Below are positions 10,336-21,479 of a DNA stretch of 64,000 bases, one piece after another (within the stretch, counting starts at the first letter, position 1; each line of letters starts with the position of its first letter). The notes beneath the pieces are model-generated. The model ran no database searches, had not been told where the DNA came from, and saw only the letters and a program-made list of their open reading frames with translations. The stretch is from NCBI GenBank assembly GCA_963576475.1, contig OY754981.1:1574221-1638220 (forward strand). Reading direction: 5' to 3'. This DNA comes from Molanna angustata. Lineage: Eukaryota; Arthropoda; Insecta; Trichoptera; Molannidae. Made by a program: the position numbers and the translations under genes.

Positions 10336-11020
10336 GAAATGAATTATAAATTTATGTGTATTTCATTATTGATTTATACAATATAAACGCTATCTCAATC
10401 ATTATAATTCTAATTTAAATAAATGTTTGTTCATAGATATGTAAGCTCTCTTTTTAATTTAATTTTTGCGGTGACCATATTATATCCCCTTGAAGCGAAG
10501 TTATGTCGGTCTGCATGTACTACAACTGTCATCATACTTATCGTGGTACAATTGTCCCCCCTCTGCCCTCCTTTATACCTCCGATCGGACCATAAACATC
10601 GGGAGCTCTGCCTGTCTCTCTCTCACATTTCCACATCATAAGTAATTTATGGTCCCACATGCTCTACCGATGGCGGGAAAATTATGGCGGGCTGTCAACG
10701 CAGTGGCGCCAACCACAGATGAAACGGAAAATAAATCATAGAAAAAATACGCAGACGAACAGAAAAAATATTGAAACACCTGCGTTTGAAAAATATTGGA
10801 AAGTCGAATGTTGTAATTTTAATATTTTTCGGTGTGTTTTTAAAGATTTCTGATAATTAAAATAACAGGAATATGGATGGTTAAAGAACTTGATTTGAAA
10901 GAGAGAAAATCCAACTAAGAAGGCATTAAAATATGACTAACAAAATGAAATAAACAAAACAAGCTAAAATAGCGCTGTTTTTGTAAAACAACCTTAAGGC
11001 TCTTGTGTACCCCTGGGTAT
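10336..11020. other. No recognised gene
   Basis: A somewhat GC-richer part (10480-10700, including CCCCCCTCTGCCCTCC and GGCGGGCTGTCAACGC) lies in AT-rich DNA. Small plus-strand frames at 10423-10641 and 10659-10853 have no motif and are not supported. Confidence 0.4.
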
Positions 11021-11021
11021 T

Positions 11022-11160
11022 TATTTATTTATTTTTAAAGACACCAACAGAACATTGAAATATACACACACAAGTTAACACATGATACAAACACATAAGG
11101 TCTCCAATGCTCCAATGACAGGCGTCTGTCACATACTACTAAACATTAATTTAAATAAAA
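11022..11160 (-). repeat. Probable LINE 3' end in minus orientation
   Basis: A TATTTATTTATTTATTTT tract on the left is the mirror of the (AAAT)n tails seen on plus-strand LINE ends. It is followed by a non-coding tract with AC-rich stretches. No coding part recognised. Confidence 0.45.
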
Positions 11161-11603
11161 ACGGATTTTTATACGGATGAACCAAAAAGTACACACTAAA
11201 TTACATACCTTTTAATGTATGAAACACGAAAAAATATTGTAGATCACTTAATATGTGACATACAACATTTTTTTACGAAGAAAAGGTAAAATTTTTAAAT
11301 AGGAAGAATAGTAATTAAAATATTGTAATAATCAAAAAAATCATTATTTTCTTTCGATTGAAGTAAAAATCTACTTCATAGGCCTTGTAGTTTTTTAGTT
11401 ACTCATAAAAAATAAATAAAAAAGGGTTTTAAAATTAATCTAACAAGAAAAATAAAAATAAAATGGATTTCAAAAAACTTATGCAATTGAATAAATATGT
11501 AGATAAAAAATAAGCAATTACAAAGATAAAAAATACATAACTACGTTCGTTCGATTGCATATTTTTTTAGATTTACAAAATAACTTAATTTGTAGATAAT
11601 ATT

Positions 11604-12790
11604 AAAAACGAGTGGGTTGTGGCCAACGCTTGACTCCTCACTAACAAGTCATTCTATTTTTTATTTATTTTTTTATTTTATTTATACATGTATGTTCACA
11701 ATAACAAGCAATAATTCATTTACAAATAATATATATTACAATACCACTCCTCTCTGAAAGCTTATTAGGCTTGAGTAGAGAGGAGTTGTGTTAGTCATAG
11801 TCATATTATCCTTATTTTATTTTATTTTTATTTCATATAAGTATAAATACATACATATATAGGTACCTACACACATAAAGATATACATACATACATATAC
11901 CAACACACACATAGATACACATACACACCAACATATTCAGACATATACACTATCACAAACAAAAGAAAACAAAATACAAGTGATTTAAATATCTGTTTTA
12001 AAATGTTGTTTTATTCTATTTATGAGTTGTCTAGAGTCAGTTGTTTTTCTTATATCTAGAGGAAGGTCATTAAAACACTTTTCTCCCAGGAATGAGTAGT
12101 GATGCTGCGTAAAAGTTAGTTGTCTTCCTTCTATCTTGGAAAAATAAAAATCTATATCGGGTCCGATTTTCAATTATAAATCTATGGTGCTCAGGTTCTC
12201 GTAGTACTTGTAAAATAGCAATTTTTTTTATAAATATTTTTGAATTTTAAAACTTTGAAATCTATGAATAATTGTTCAGAGGGATAGTCTCTGCGTTTTT
12301 CTATATACAGTATTCAAATTTTGTATGGAAAATATTCAGCATTTTCATGAAATGAGTTTGTTAAATTATTTTTTAATTTAAATATTTTTATTATGAAAAC
12401 TTGATACCTAATTCTTCAATGCCTTTTTACCAGTCAGAAAATAAAAATTTCTTATGTTTCTTGAATTATATGTTCTTTGAAATATTTGATAGTTAAAATG
12501 TTTGAGAAGTACTATTCAGATATCCTTCAAAATTTAATGGGGTCTAAGTGAGTATCAGAATTTGCAAAATTTGAAAAGAATCGAATGAGCACTTTAGTCA
12601 ATAATCGATAAAGTAAAATAAACACGCCGTACATAGCACACAGCACATAGCACACACACACAGGTACATTGTGATGAAACTTTCAGAATACAATCACAGT
12701 ATGATACTACATGATAATCTGCAATAAAAAAATATCATTAAACATTGCGAAATCATAGCTCCCCACTTTATCCTCTCGGGTTATTGAGGA
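11604..12790 (-). repeat. Family M copy split by a LINE insertion
   Basis: The left part (11604-11657) starts at the AAACGAGTGGGTTGTGGCC tail; the right part (12299-12790) resumes at the matching internal position and ends near TTATTGAGGA. Joined, they align to the copies at 757 and 35924. The repeated TTCTAT at 11652-11657 and 12299-12304 fits a short TSD of the intervening LINE. Confidence 0.8.
11658..12298 (-). pseudogene. 5'-truncated LINE inserted in family M
   Basis: Minus-strand LINE 3' end with a T-rich (reverse A-rich) tail on its left edge and a coding remnant at about 12240-11985. The remnant includes FLGEKCFNDLPLDIRKT, the conserved tail after the reverse transcriptase in CR1/Jockey-like LINEs (usual form YFGPKLFNxLPxEIK). 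It ends KQHFKTDI and stop. Only the last 80 or so residues remain. Confidence 0.75.
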
Positions 12791-13929
12791 ATAATATGAC
12801 TGACTCAAGGTACCATAAACCACAAGTTTTATAAAAGTGCCAATATCTCGAAAATTATTTTATTTTTAACTATCATATTCAGGTCAAAATATTGTATTCT
12901 GATAGCTACAGATCTGTCATATCTTCCCTTTTCGTTCTGAAGTTGAAAAGTTTTGGAGCATCCTGTATATTTTTATTTCGTCGAATTCGTCTATACCTAC
13001 AGGATTGAATATAGTAAAATTATTTGTGATCAAATAAATAAATAGAGATTCAACATGTTTCTGGTATACAGTTCGCTCATCAACGAGTTGATTTATACGT
13101 TACCATATTATTATTTGTATTTACGACTCTAGAAAATGCGAATATTACAACTCGCACTCGCGAGATTAACCTAGCCAAAAATATGTAGGTAAATATCGAG
13201 AAAAAAACGATTATATGTTTTAATTTTTCACAGGACACAAATTTCTACGATAGCGATGTTCTAAACATTTTTCAGTTGTCACCCTCAAAAAGGAAATGAG
13301 GTGTTCGATTAACATTGTCAATATTTGAGAGTTGCTGTTTGTTACATTTCAGTTAATTCCAACTTAAGTCTTGCGACAGAAGTTAATTTAGTCTTTGTTG
13401 GTGTTTTAGGATGATCCCATTTTACGAGGCTTAAATTGCTGTTTTTGCATTTCTGTTTTACGACTTTGCAATGGACTCGTGTTTTGTGGTGCGTTAAGGT
13501 AATCAGCTAGAGATCATCTTTCTTTAACGTTTGGGGAACTTGTACATGCAGTTCTAATGAGTAGGTACCTACCTACATGATACTTTATGTAGCATTGTTT
13601 TCATCGGGTCAATTTTCCTTTCAACATAAGAAAGAAAATCCTTAAAAGATCTTCAAAATATATAGTTATTTTTCACACTGATATTTTTCATGACCCTTTG
13701 GAAGGTATTCAAAAACAGATGAAGATGTTATTAAACCCTAATACACAATCCAACTATCCCCTCCTCATCCTGAAGCATACTTGCTTAACGTTTATGTGTA
13801 TATATGTATATTTTTTTAATTTTGTTTGATCGTGTACTAGATTATAACTTGATATTCAACTATGTAACACTTTTTACTGTATAATCTTTTATTTAAAATG
13901 AAGAAATACGTGAACTTTTTATTTTATCT
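12791..13929. other. No recognisable feature
   Basis: More than 1 kb of AT-rich sequence with one GTAGGTACCTACCTACATG palindromic tract near 13562. No frame, tRNA-like head or known repeat recognised. Confidence 0.45.
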
Positions 13930-14045
13930 GAGCTTACGCATTTCAGCAGTTTCCAGTTGCTTAGAGTAGGATTTGTACATTGTCCAGCATTCGGTGTCAT
14001 AGAGGTGTGCCGATCTGACAATCGTCTGGTACACTTTTCCTTTCA
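13930..14045 (-). pseudogene. LINE reverse transcriptase C-terminal fragment
   Basis: On the minus strand this reads LKGKVYQTIVRSAHLYDTEC, then WTMYKS, then LETAEMRKLR. That corresponds to the segment just after the reverse transcriptase core in many insect LINEs (usual form KGKxYRTxVRPALLYGxECW). Only about 40 codons are left. Confidence 0.75.
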
Positions 14046-14689
14046 ACGAAATAAATATAATAATTATTCAAAATATAAGGTACATTAATCAAATATGAAG
14101 AGTCCATCAAAACAATGATTCTGGAGACCAAGAGACACTATGAAATAAGAGACTCTCGAGTTTATAAAAAGAAAGAATAGAATAATAATGGAAATTATAT
14201 TCTTCTTAATACCTACTATTCACTTCGAAATGTCTGATACGTCAATGTGTGTTTCAGTGGCGTCGATTTCAGAATAACAACGATATTTTCTGGTCTGTAG
14301 ATACCTACTTACCAAAATAATAATCTTGTGTTTGGCGGGAAAACTACTCAAGTGTTCATCATGTCCGCTAGATTGCACTCGCCGCTTACTTCGCATTGTT
14401 CTAATGTGACATTTCAGTGTTGCAACCACTCAAACTAATAATATGACGTCACATGTATGTAGGTACCGACTGCAATTTATTGACAATCACAAGTCGAATT
14501 ACCACAGATAAAAGGACAAATGATGGAATATAATAATAATAATATATACCTACATATTTTAGCGTGGCATATTTCTTTTGGATTCATACCTATTGTTACA
14601 GTGCACATTGCACATGTTTCTTGTGTTATGTGGAATGATTATTTAGTGCTATAATAATTTCGTGATGAGATCACAACAGTTTTTAAGAG

Positions 14690-15070
14690 GGCTTATAATG
14701 CTAAATCTAGTGACTGAAAACATGATATTATATTAAAACCGCCTAATACACAATGAAGTTACGTGTTAGTAAGGGTAACTATCGCGTGCGATAAAAGAGG
14801 TATATACGTGATTTAAATTATCGGAAACTCAAAAGACTCCGGACAGGGAAAAAAATTCAATGTTTGCGTTTATGAATTTAAAAAAAAATATTCGACAAAT
14901 TATTAACATCTCAATAGAGACGAAGTTGGGAAGGCAACTCAATAATCAAGCTCAATTTGGTGAACGTTGCTCAAGCGCATAAAGTGATCACGGAAACCAT
15001 CCGATGACAGGTAGGTGCCTTGATTTCCCGGTTCTTCTATAATATTCATAGAACTGATCGAATATAGACC
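14690..15070 (+). repeat. Dispersed repeat family Q, rearranged copy
   Basis: The first half (ATCTAGTGACTGAAAA, CGTGTTAGTAAGGGTAA, AATAGAGACGAAGTTGG) runs in the same direction as 6740-7310. After about 14938 the core (GGTGAACGTTG, CCGATGACAGG, TTCTTCTATAATATT) runs in the opposite direction, so the core is inverted relative to the long copy. Confidence 0.65.
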
Positions 15071-15299
15071 CGATCGTTTCATTTCTTAAGCGGTCCCTAA
15101 GGGTTCTTCCAGCAATGGAGCGCAGCGTCCTCATTTCAGCCTCAACTTCGTCTATTGGTCATTGAATATTATCTGATTAAGGTTCATTAAATTTTTATTT
15201 CCTTTTACAAGACGATCTTTTCAACTATGAATAGACATTTTATCAACTGACATTTCAAGAGTAATAGAAACTATATTGGAATAAGAAAACTTATATACC

Positions 15300-16770
15300 T
15301 ACCTATTTAAAAACATTCGTAATATAATGGACCAAAAAACTTTGAAAACTATACATATACTATGCATTAGTACAATCCATCTTCATGATCTTCAGAGACT
15401 GCTTTATAGATTCCATTTATCCTCTCAACAATTTAACATGAACATCTCAGTAGACAAAACAAAAAGCATGGTCACCTCAAGGCATCCAGTACGATGCAAA
15501 CTTGCAATCGAAAATAAAACCATGGAACAAGTGATGCGATTTAAGTACTTGGGTGTCGAAGTGTCCAGCAGCAGTAACCTCTTTGACGAAGTAAGAGAGC
15601 AAGCGAATAAGGCCGCCGTCGTGGCTGGATGCTTGAAAAATGCTGTATGGAGAAACAGAGACATGCTGAAGGAGAGTAAGGTAAGAATCTATAAGACCTG
15701 TGTAAGGCCGATCATGACATACGGCATAGAAACAAGAGCTGACACCGCCAGAACAAAAAACCTCCTAAGAACCACTGAGATGAAGACTCTACGACCCATC
15801 GCAGGCGTAACACTTCTTGACAGAGTAAGGAACTCGGAGATAAGAAGAATCTGTGATGTCGAAGATGTTGTGCGATGGGGAAGAACACGAAGACGATTCT
15901 GGAGGGATCATGTGGGGAGAGCGGGTTCGGATCGAGTGGTGAGGATGGCAGCGGATGGGAAGATAACAAATGGCAGACCCCCTGGAAGACCACCTAAAAG
16001 ATGGAAGGATAGCTGGACGTCCACTTCACAAGAGCAGGCTCCGAGAATAACAGGATACAGTCCTAACTAAAGCAGAAGAAGAAGAAGAAGTAGTACAATC
16101 CATTATCTCTCATGGAATGATCGGGAGGGGAGGTGCATCTAAAACAAATATGGATCCTCTATTTAAGGCTCAGAAAACTCTCATTAATGTGATTATTAAA
16201 AAACCTTTCCATTTCCCGACCATTCAACTATTTAAAGACTTTAACGTACTAACTACAGCACAACTCTATATTAAACAAATTCTTATTCACTTTAAAAGGG
16301 ATAAGAAAAAGCATATCACTGTTCAACATTCTCACGATACAAGACACAGACATCAACTAATCACCCCGAAGACAAACACTACATACGAACAAAGAAACTA
16401 TCAATACTTGGCTCCAAAGATCCTAAATTTAGTTGCAAAAGATATAAAGAACATACATTTAATAGAAAATACAAGACTTAAACATACAATACAAACATGG
16501 TTATATAACTATTGTCAGCAAATTCTCAATACATAACAACATACACGACAAAACTACTAACATAGGACTCAATAAGTGGACCATGGGCTACACAATCATT
16601 CTATATAACAGCTTACAATGACTTAGTAATTAATATTATGTAACTAGTCTACCACCTCGGAACAGGCCTGGCCTAGTGAGGTGGTCCAAACCAAACCAAT
16701 TTATTTGTTATGTTGCTTATATGTAAATTATGTAAATTTTGGTATATGTAATAAAAAATATATATATACT
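15300..16770 (+). pseudogene. CR1/Jockey-like LINE 3' end, split by a second LINE
   Basis: The coding remnant lies in two parts. Before 15380 the frame ends LYIYYALVQSI; after 16104 it continues ISHGMIGRGGASKTNMDP, with YLAPKILNLVAKDIKNI near 16407-16460 and a stop at 16534-16536. The usual family form is YYALVQSIISYGIIGWGGA, so the two halves join at the target duplication. The 3' UTR follows, with a GGAACAGGCCTGGCCTAGTG block that recurs at 57635. Two in-frame stops lie in the upstream half (about 15323-15353), and the copy is 5'-truncated. Confidence 0.85.
15381..16090 (+). mobile_element. 5'-truncated LINE with 13-bp TSD and GAA tail
   Basis: A 710-bp insert is bounded by TAGTACAATCCAT at 15368-15380 and 16091-16103. 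It encodes about 229 codons of a LINE C-terminus: VDKTKSMV, FKYLGVEVSS, YKTCVRPIMTYGIETRADT, then RRRFWRDHVGRAG and GRPPGRPPKRWKDSW, stop at 16068-16070, then (GAA)n. The frame has no internal stop; the ATG at 15327 that appears to start it belongs to the host LINE, so the insert has no start of its own. The catalytic core is missing. An uninterrupted frame and perfect TSD suggest recent insertion. Confidence 0.9.
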
Positions 16771-17106
16771 TAATTGAAGAAACTACTATAGTATAAACTA
16801 CTTACATACTACCTTTATTATGTGTCTGAATACCTTTATTCACATAGAGGTATGTGATAGTAATAAATCTCCTTTTAGGTCGGTATGAAAGTATATAATG
16901 TATTGTCATATATCACCGCCAGAGGGACTACTCCACAATTTAATATTCCGGTTTTTATGGTCGCTGTTGATTGGAATTCCATACAGTTCCACATTAATCC
17001 TCCAATAAACGGGGGATGAATGTTAAACATGTGGAACTACATATACTGCCGTCGGATACTCACATCGGTATAACATATTTTACATATACGAATAGGTATA
17101 TGTATG

Positions 17107-17420
17107 TTGGCTTTCGTGGTACAGTCAAATAATCGGACTTCTGGTGAAATAAAGTCGCGGGTTAGATTCCCGGTGATGAAAATAGCTACTAGGTTTATTT
17201 CGACAATCACCTTGGCTAATTTTACATACTTGACAGATGTTAACCAAGTTATAAGAATAATTTTAACAGATTGCTAACAAAGCTAGTAGGTTTATTTCGA
17301 CAGTTAACTTGGCTAATTTTACTAACTTTACCGTTGTTAATCAAATTATAGATAGATTTTTAACATATGTACTAGTATAATTTTAACAGATTGTTATGGT
17401 GAGTGTTGACTTGGCTATTT
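17107..17420 (+). repeat. tRNA-like head plus about 110-bp tandem duplication
   Basis: The segment 17107-17178 has a tRNA-like shape with CTTTCGTGGTACAGTC and a B-box-like GGGTTAGATTCCC. After it, GTAGGTTTATTTCGACA and TTGGCTAATTTTAC each occur twice, about 100 bp apart (17190s and 17290s), with a partial inverted third version to 17420. It may be a degenerate SINE followed by its tandemly duplicated body. Confidence 0.5.
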
Positions 17421-17474
17421 TTATCAGCTAACTTTGTTTTCACACTATGAACAGCAAATTAGCTTGATTATTAT

Positions 17475-17570
17475 TAGCTGGTTCAAATTATCGGAAACTC
17501 AAATTTGTTGATTTTTTTGCATTTTAAGAACAAACCTAACTAGAAATGAAAACTTTATCTGTCATTCTGA
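17475..17570 (+). repeat. Repeat Q fragment
   Basis: Shares ATTATCGGAAACTCAAA with the copy at 14810 and ACTTTATCTGTCATTC with the copy at 6905. It is cut off where a LINE fragment begins at about 17572. Confidence 0.5.
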
Positions 17571-17571
17571 A

Positions 17572-17985
17572 ATGAGATCGCTAAGAAGAATCTGCAATAG
17601 AACGATGTATGACAGGGTAAGAAATGAGAACATAAGGAAAGAATGTAAGATGAAGAAAGATATCATTAATATAATGAAAGTGAACACACTGAGATGGTTT
17701 GGCCACATGGGTAGAATGAATGAGGAACGCCTGACGAAGAAAATATACAATGCGGATAGGATTGGATTGAGAGGCCGGGGCCGCCTAAGAAAGGGATGGC
17801 ACGACCATGTGAACGATATTCTGAAAGAAGGAAATGTTAGAAGCGTGTACAATAGACGAAACATTTATGAGACGATGCATGAATGTTGACGAGGCGTTGA
17901 ATGTGTGCCAGGATAGAAAGATATGGCGTTCGGTTCTCTCTGCCTACCCCGTAAGGGACATGGCTTGATGGTATGTATGTGTCAT
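17572..17985 (+). pseudogene. LINE C-terminal remnant (RMNEERLTKKIY family)
   Basis: Open frame of 105 codons encoding MRSLRRICNRTMYDRVRNE, then LRWFGHMGRMNEERLTKKIY, GRGRLRKGWHDHVNDILKEG, ending near a TGA at 17887-17889. Coding similarity continues in another frame to SLYPLRKGHGL and a GTATGTATGT tail near 17970. This is the region after the reverse transcriptase in a LINE family with (ATGT)n tails. Other copies: 18185, 20535, 27711-29389, 59053 and 62746. No catalytic core is present. Confidence 0.85.
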
Positions 17986-18184
17986 TCACTTTAATTTTAT
18001 GCACTCTATAAACATAAAAGATTTATTTCTCAACGACATATAAGTACTTATAGAGTAACTCAAAGAAATGCTGTAAAAAACGATTTTTTATACGGGAATT
18101 TTTGCTGAATTTTAAAATTGTGTGACGAACATTCACTAGAGAAATGTTGAAAATACTAATGATAGATTTAGCTTCATTTAGCAT

Positions 18185-18530
18185 GAAATGAGATCGCTAA
18201 GAGGCATTTGTAATAAAACGTTGTATGACAGGGTAAGAAACTAGGACACAAGGAAAGAATGTAAGATGATGAACACCTGAAGAAGAAAATATACAAATAT
18301 CCTGACAGGAACGGAATATGTAAGAGGTTGGGTGCGCCCAAGAAAAGGATGGCATGATCATGTGAACGATATCCTGTAAGACGGAAATGTAAGTAGCCTG
18401 AACAAGACGAACAGGTATGAGACGATTCATGAATGTTGACGAGGCGACGAACGTGTGTCAAGATATACAAAATATGGCGTTTGGTTCTCTCTGCTTACAC
18501 CGTGAAGGACATGTCGTGATAGTATGTATT
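18185..18530 (+). pseudogene. Decayed second copy of the RMNEERLTKKIY-family LINE
   Basis: Same order of motifs as 17572-17985 (ATGAGATCGCTAAGAGG, GTATGACAGGGTAAG, AAGGATGGCATGATCATGTG, TGAATGTTGACGAGGCG, TTGGTTCTCTCTGCTTACAC) but with stops, and an internal deletion that removes the LRWFGHMGRM segment. Tail GTATGTATT. Confidence 0.8.
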
Positions 18531-19009
18531 TTTGTAGTTTCATATGCCTTCTTGTACAGATTGAGACGACGTAATTTGCTAAATAATTTTGATTTCAATT
18601 GTTAGTTAAGAAATGCAGATTCTGAATGTTATGTCGTTTTCTTCAACGTTTAATGACCGTGTTTTATATTGTGAATGGAGTGAATGATGATTATATAACT
18701 GGTAGGAAGAAGATACTCAGAGTACCTAGGATACAGAATAGGTGGGAGAAGATAGCGTGCACCATCAAACGCTGGTTTTTAATAGCAAATTAACACTAAA
18801 TTCCGACCCCCGATAAACAGGGCATGTGTGAACACAGAACACAATAAAGTATCGCCCTAATGACTCAACTATTAAGGATTGACTCCGTTTTATAAACTCC
18901 ATTGTTTCATTCGATAATGGTACAATTTTTATCGCATATTTTGTCGATTATTATATTAAGTCCTTCGGGAAGCAACGTTTTCGTTGAATCATTTTTAATG
19001 GCTGGTTTT

Positions 19010-19412
19010 TAGTTGTTGCGTTTATTCAAAAAAGTATTGTGTCTTCTGGTGTTGGGTATTTCTGTCTTCACAATTTTGACAATCCTATTGTCCAAGCGTT
19101 CGACGTGGTCTCTCCAGAAGCGTCTTCTGCTACGTCCCCATCTTGTTATATCCTTGACACCGCATGTAGACCTGCAGCCTTACTCTGCAATATAATCTCT
19201 ATTCCAACGTAATCCCAATCCGAATACAATCAAAACTTGATTCCGATTTCTAAACCTTAGGTACTCTTCAAATCAATCTTTCAAAATTGATATCGGATCT
19301 GATCGTCTCTTCTCTGTCTTAACAATTTTGACAATTCTATTGTCATTCATGCGTTCGACGTGGTATCTGCAGAAGCATCCATCTTGTTATGTCCTCGACA
19401 CCGCATATAGAC
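19010..19412 (-). pseudogene. Two short LINE fragments (RRRFWRDHV family)
   Basis: On the minus strand, 19180-19010 reads a DITRWGRSRRRFWRDHVERL-like segment, then DNRIVKIVK and PNTRR. A second partial copy of the same segment, more decayed, is at 19412-19322. They are separated by 140 bp of unassigned sequence. Confidence 0.7.
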
Positions 19413-19473
19413 CTGGGGGGAAAGTCCCGTCCAAAAGTGAAATCAAAACCCTCATGATTACCCATATTATGGA

Positions 19474-19505
<32 letters not shown>

Positions 19506-20534
19506 GTAAACAGACAGTTACATTTATTTATTTTACTAACATACATAATATGACATGTGAACCAATTAAGTTTACAAATATTATCGTTATTATATTTACA
19601 AAAAGAAGTAGTTTTGAGGAAGGGAGTACGAAAGTAGGAAAAGGGGAACACACGTACACCACCTAACCACGAAGCAGTAATCTAGAAATTGAACATTTAA
19701 ATACGTTTAAGGAGTTATTGAAAAGGTCTATTTCATTAAAGAACAGGAGTTCTGAGCATAATTACTACTACAATTAGGTGGCCTAAATGTATGAGTCTTT
19801 CTAGTAAGCCTATTTGGTGCATGAAAGTTTAATTTAGATAATAACTCACTAGAATCCGTTATACAGTTCACCAACTTGTATAAGTAAGACATGTCAGCTA
19901 CAGTTCGCCGGGCTTCTAAGGTAGTTAATTTATGATATTGGGCTGATTGTGCGGGATCAACAAAAGAACGTCTGCTTCTATAATCTAAGGTAGCGTTCGG
20001 AAAGACGCTCGGTGATCGCTCGGCGATGTTAGAGCGTCATCCTAAGCGTTCGGAATTCATCGAGCGATTCGCGCGTTGATTCACTCTGCCCGTTCGGAAT
20101 CACGGTTGACTCGCACCAAAGTCGCCCAAGTCGCTCGATGAAATAGTAGGGTGAATGTCGCTCCTGTCAAATTTTTAAATTTCAAAGTGACAAAGTCAAA
20201 GTGACATTTTATTTGGCGGCAATTTATAATTTTTCACATAGTCGTCAACACTTTTAGTTTGGTATGGTTTTAGTTGGTTTTATTTGTATTTATAATTTAA
20301 TTTATTGAATTATTTATTAATTATAATTTACAAAAATGTAAATTCATACAAAATAAATCCAATGGATGTAAATTCATACAAATTTATCATGGATAATAAT
20401 GGTCAACCACAAAGAAATGTGGAAGGCCATTATTTAATAGTAAACATCAACAGTAAGTGTATTTTGTTTTATGAAAATAATGTATTTTTTAATGCGTGGT
20501 TATCATTTTAAGGGAAATAAACAATTTTTGAATG

Positions 20535-20650
20535 CCCAAAACACGGAAAGTTCGTGAAAACTATGTGTGTCAAGATAGAAGTGAGTGGCATTCAGTTCTC
20601 TCTGTCTACCCCGTGAGGGACATGGCGTGATGGTATGTATGTATGTCTTT
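20535..20650 (+). pseudogene. 3' tip of an RMNEERLTKKIY-family LINE
   Basis: Contains GTGTGTCAAGATAGAAG, TTCAGTTCTCTCTGTCTACC, GAGGGACATGGCGTGATGG and a GTATGTATGTATGT tail, the last 100 bp of the family at 17572. It lies inside the Harbinger-like element. Confidence 0.8.
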
Positions 20651-20725
20651 GATCCAACACTTGTATCCCTTTTTATGACAAATCTGACATTTATTTTATT
20701 TTATTCTGGGAACAGACAGTTATAT

Positions 20726-20850
20726 AAATGAGTGTGTTGTGGCCAACGCTAAACTCCTCACTAACAAGTCATTCTATAAAGTGTTCAAATTTTGTATCGA
20801 AAATTTTCACCATTTTCATGAAATGAGTTTGTCAAATTATTTTTTCATAA
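20726..20850 (-). repeat. Family M fragment
   Basis: Runs from the GAGTGTGTTGTGGCCAACGC tail past CTCCTCACTAACAAGTCATTC to ATGAAATGAGTTTGTCAAAT, then stops. It has only the first 125 bp of the minus-strand form. Confidence 0.8.
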
Positions 20851-21446
20851 CATTCACAATGGGTGACAGGGAACCTCAATATTGCTGAACTTTATGAGAT
20901 ATGTTCGTTGGGTGGATGCAGAACTATTATAAGTCGCATTTTTAACGAATATCACTTTTTGATGTAAATATGTTCGCAAGAAAAAATCTTAAATTCTTAC
21001 GAATAATACGAATCACTTGTCACAACACGTTTACTACTTTTAAAATTAATAAATTATTACCTCGTTATTATAATGAAAACATCCGATAAACACCAAAACA
21101 AAATATACAACCTCTATTTTATTATAATTTTTGACCAAAGTGACACAACTGAAGTAACACCAAACTTGTAATTTTAAATTTCCCGCGCCCGCGTAATTTT
21201 AAGTCACCCCAACATCGCTCAGTACCGTTCGGATTAAACATCGCCCAAATGTCGCTCTCTTTGCAACTTCAGGTCGCACGGTAGAGCGATTCACTCAGCG
21301 ATTCACTCTGATTTAGAACGCGGCCTAAATTATTATGTACAAGAAGATGTATAAATAAATAAATGTTTTAAGAATTTATTTTGTATATTTTCCAATCTGT
21401 TTATATGCGTGTCGTAATCTAAAGTAATAAAGCAATCAAAATGTTA

Positions 21447-21451
<5 letters not shown>

Positions 21452-21478
<27 letters not shown>
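21452..21478. repeat. (GT)n microsatellite
   Basis: Simple dinucleotide run of about 27 bp, directly upstream of the LINE remnant read on the minus strand. Confidence 0.9.
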
Positions 21479-21479
21479 T

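Larger units (their letters stand above)
19989..21325. mobile_element. Harbinger-like non-autonomous DNA transposon with TAA TSD
   Basis: The element begins GGTAGCGTTCGGAA and ends, read on the other strand, GGCCGCGTTCTAAA. It is flanked by TAA on both sides (19986-19988 and 21326-21328), a TSD typical of PIF/Harbinger. Subterminal zones at both ends carry repeated CGCTCGG and GCGATTCACTC motifs in opposite orientation. No DDE transposase is visible; the 68-codon plus frame at 20305-20511 has no motif. It is further invaded by LINE and family M fragments at 20535-20850. Confidence 0.7.
19478..21450 (-). pseudogene. CR1/Jockey-like LINE 3' end split by a Harbinger-like transposon
   Basis: Minus-strand LINE remnant. 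Upstream part (21450-21326): THINRLENIQNKFLKHLFIY. Downstream part (19985-19478): RRSFVDPAQSAQYHKLTTL, RRTVADMSYLYKLVN and SSELLSKL, then 3' UTR and tail. The motif series matches the remnant at 1640-2385, and the two parts are adjacent in that copy, so the 1.34-kb intervening block is an insertion. Stops and frameshifts mark it as dead. Confidence 0.8.

Noticed and set aside
15425..15993. Minus-strand frames opposite the LINE at 15381-16090
   Set aside because: Shadows of the LINE coding strand.
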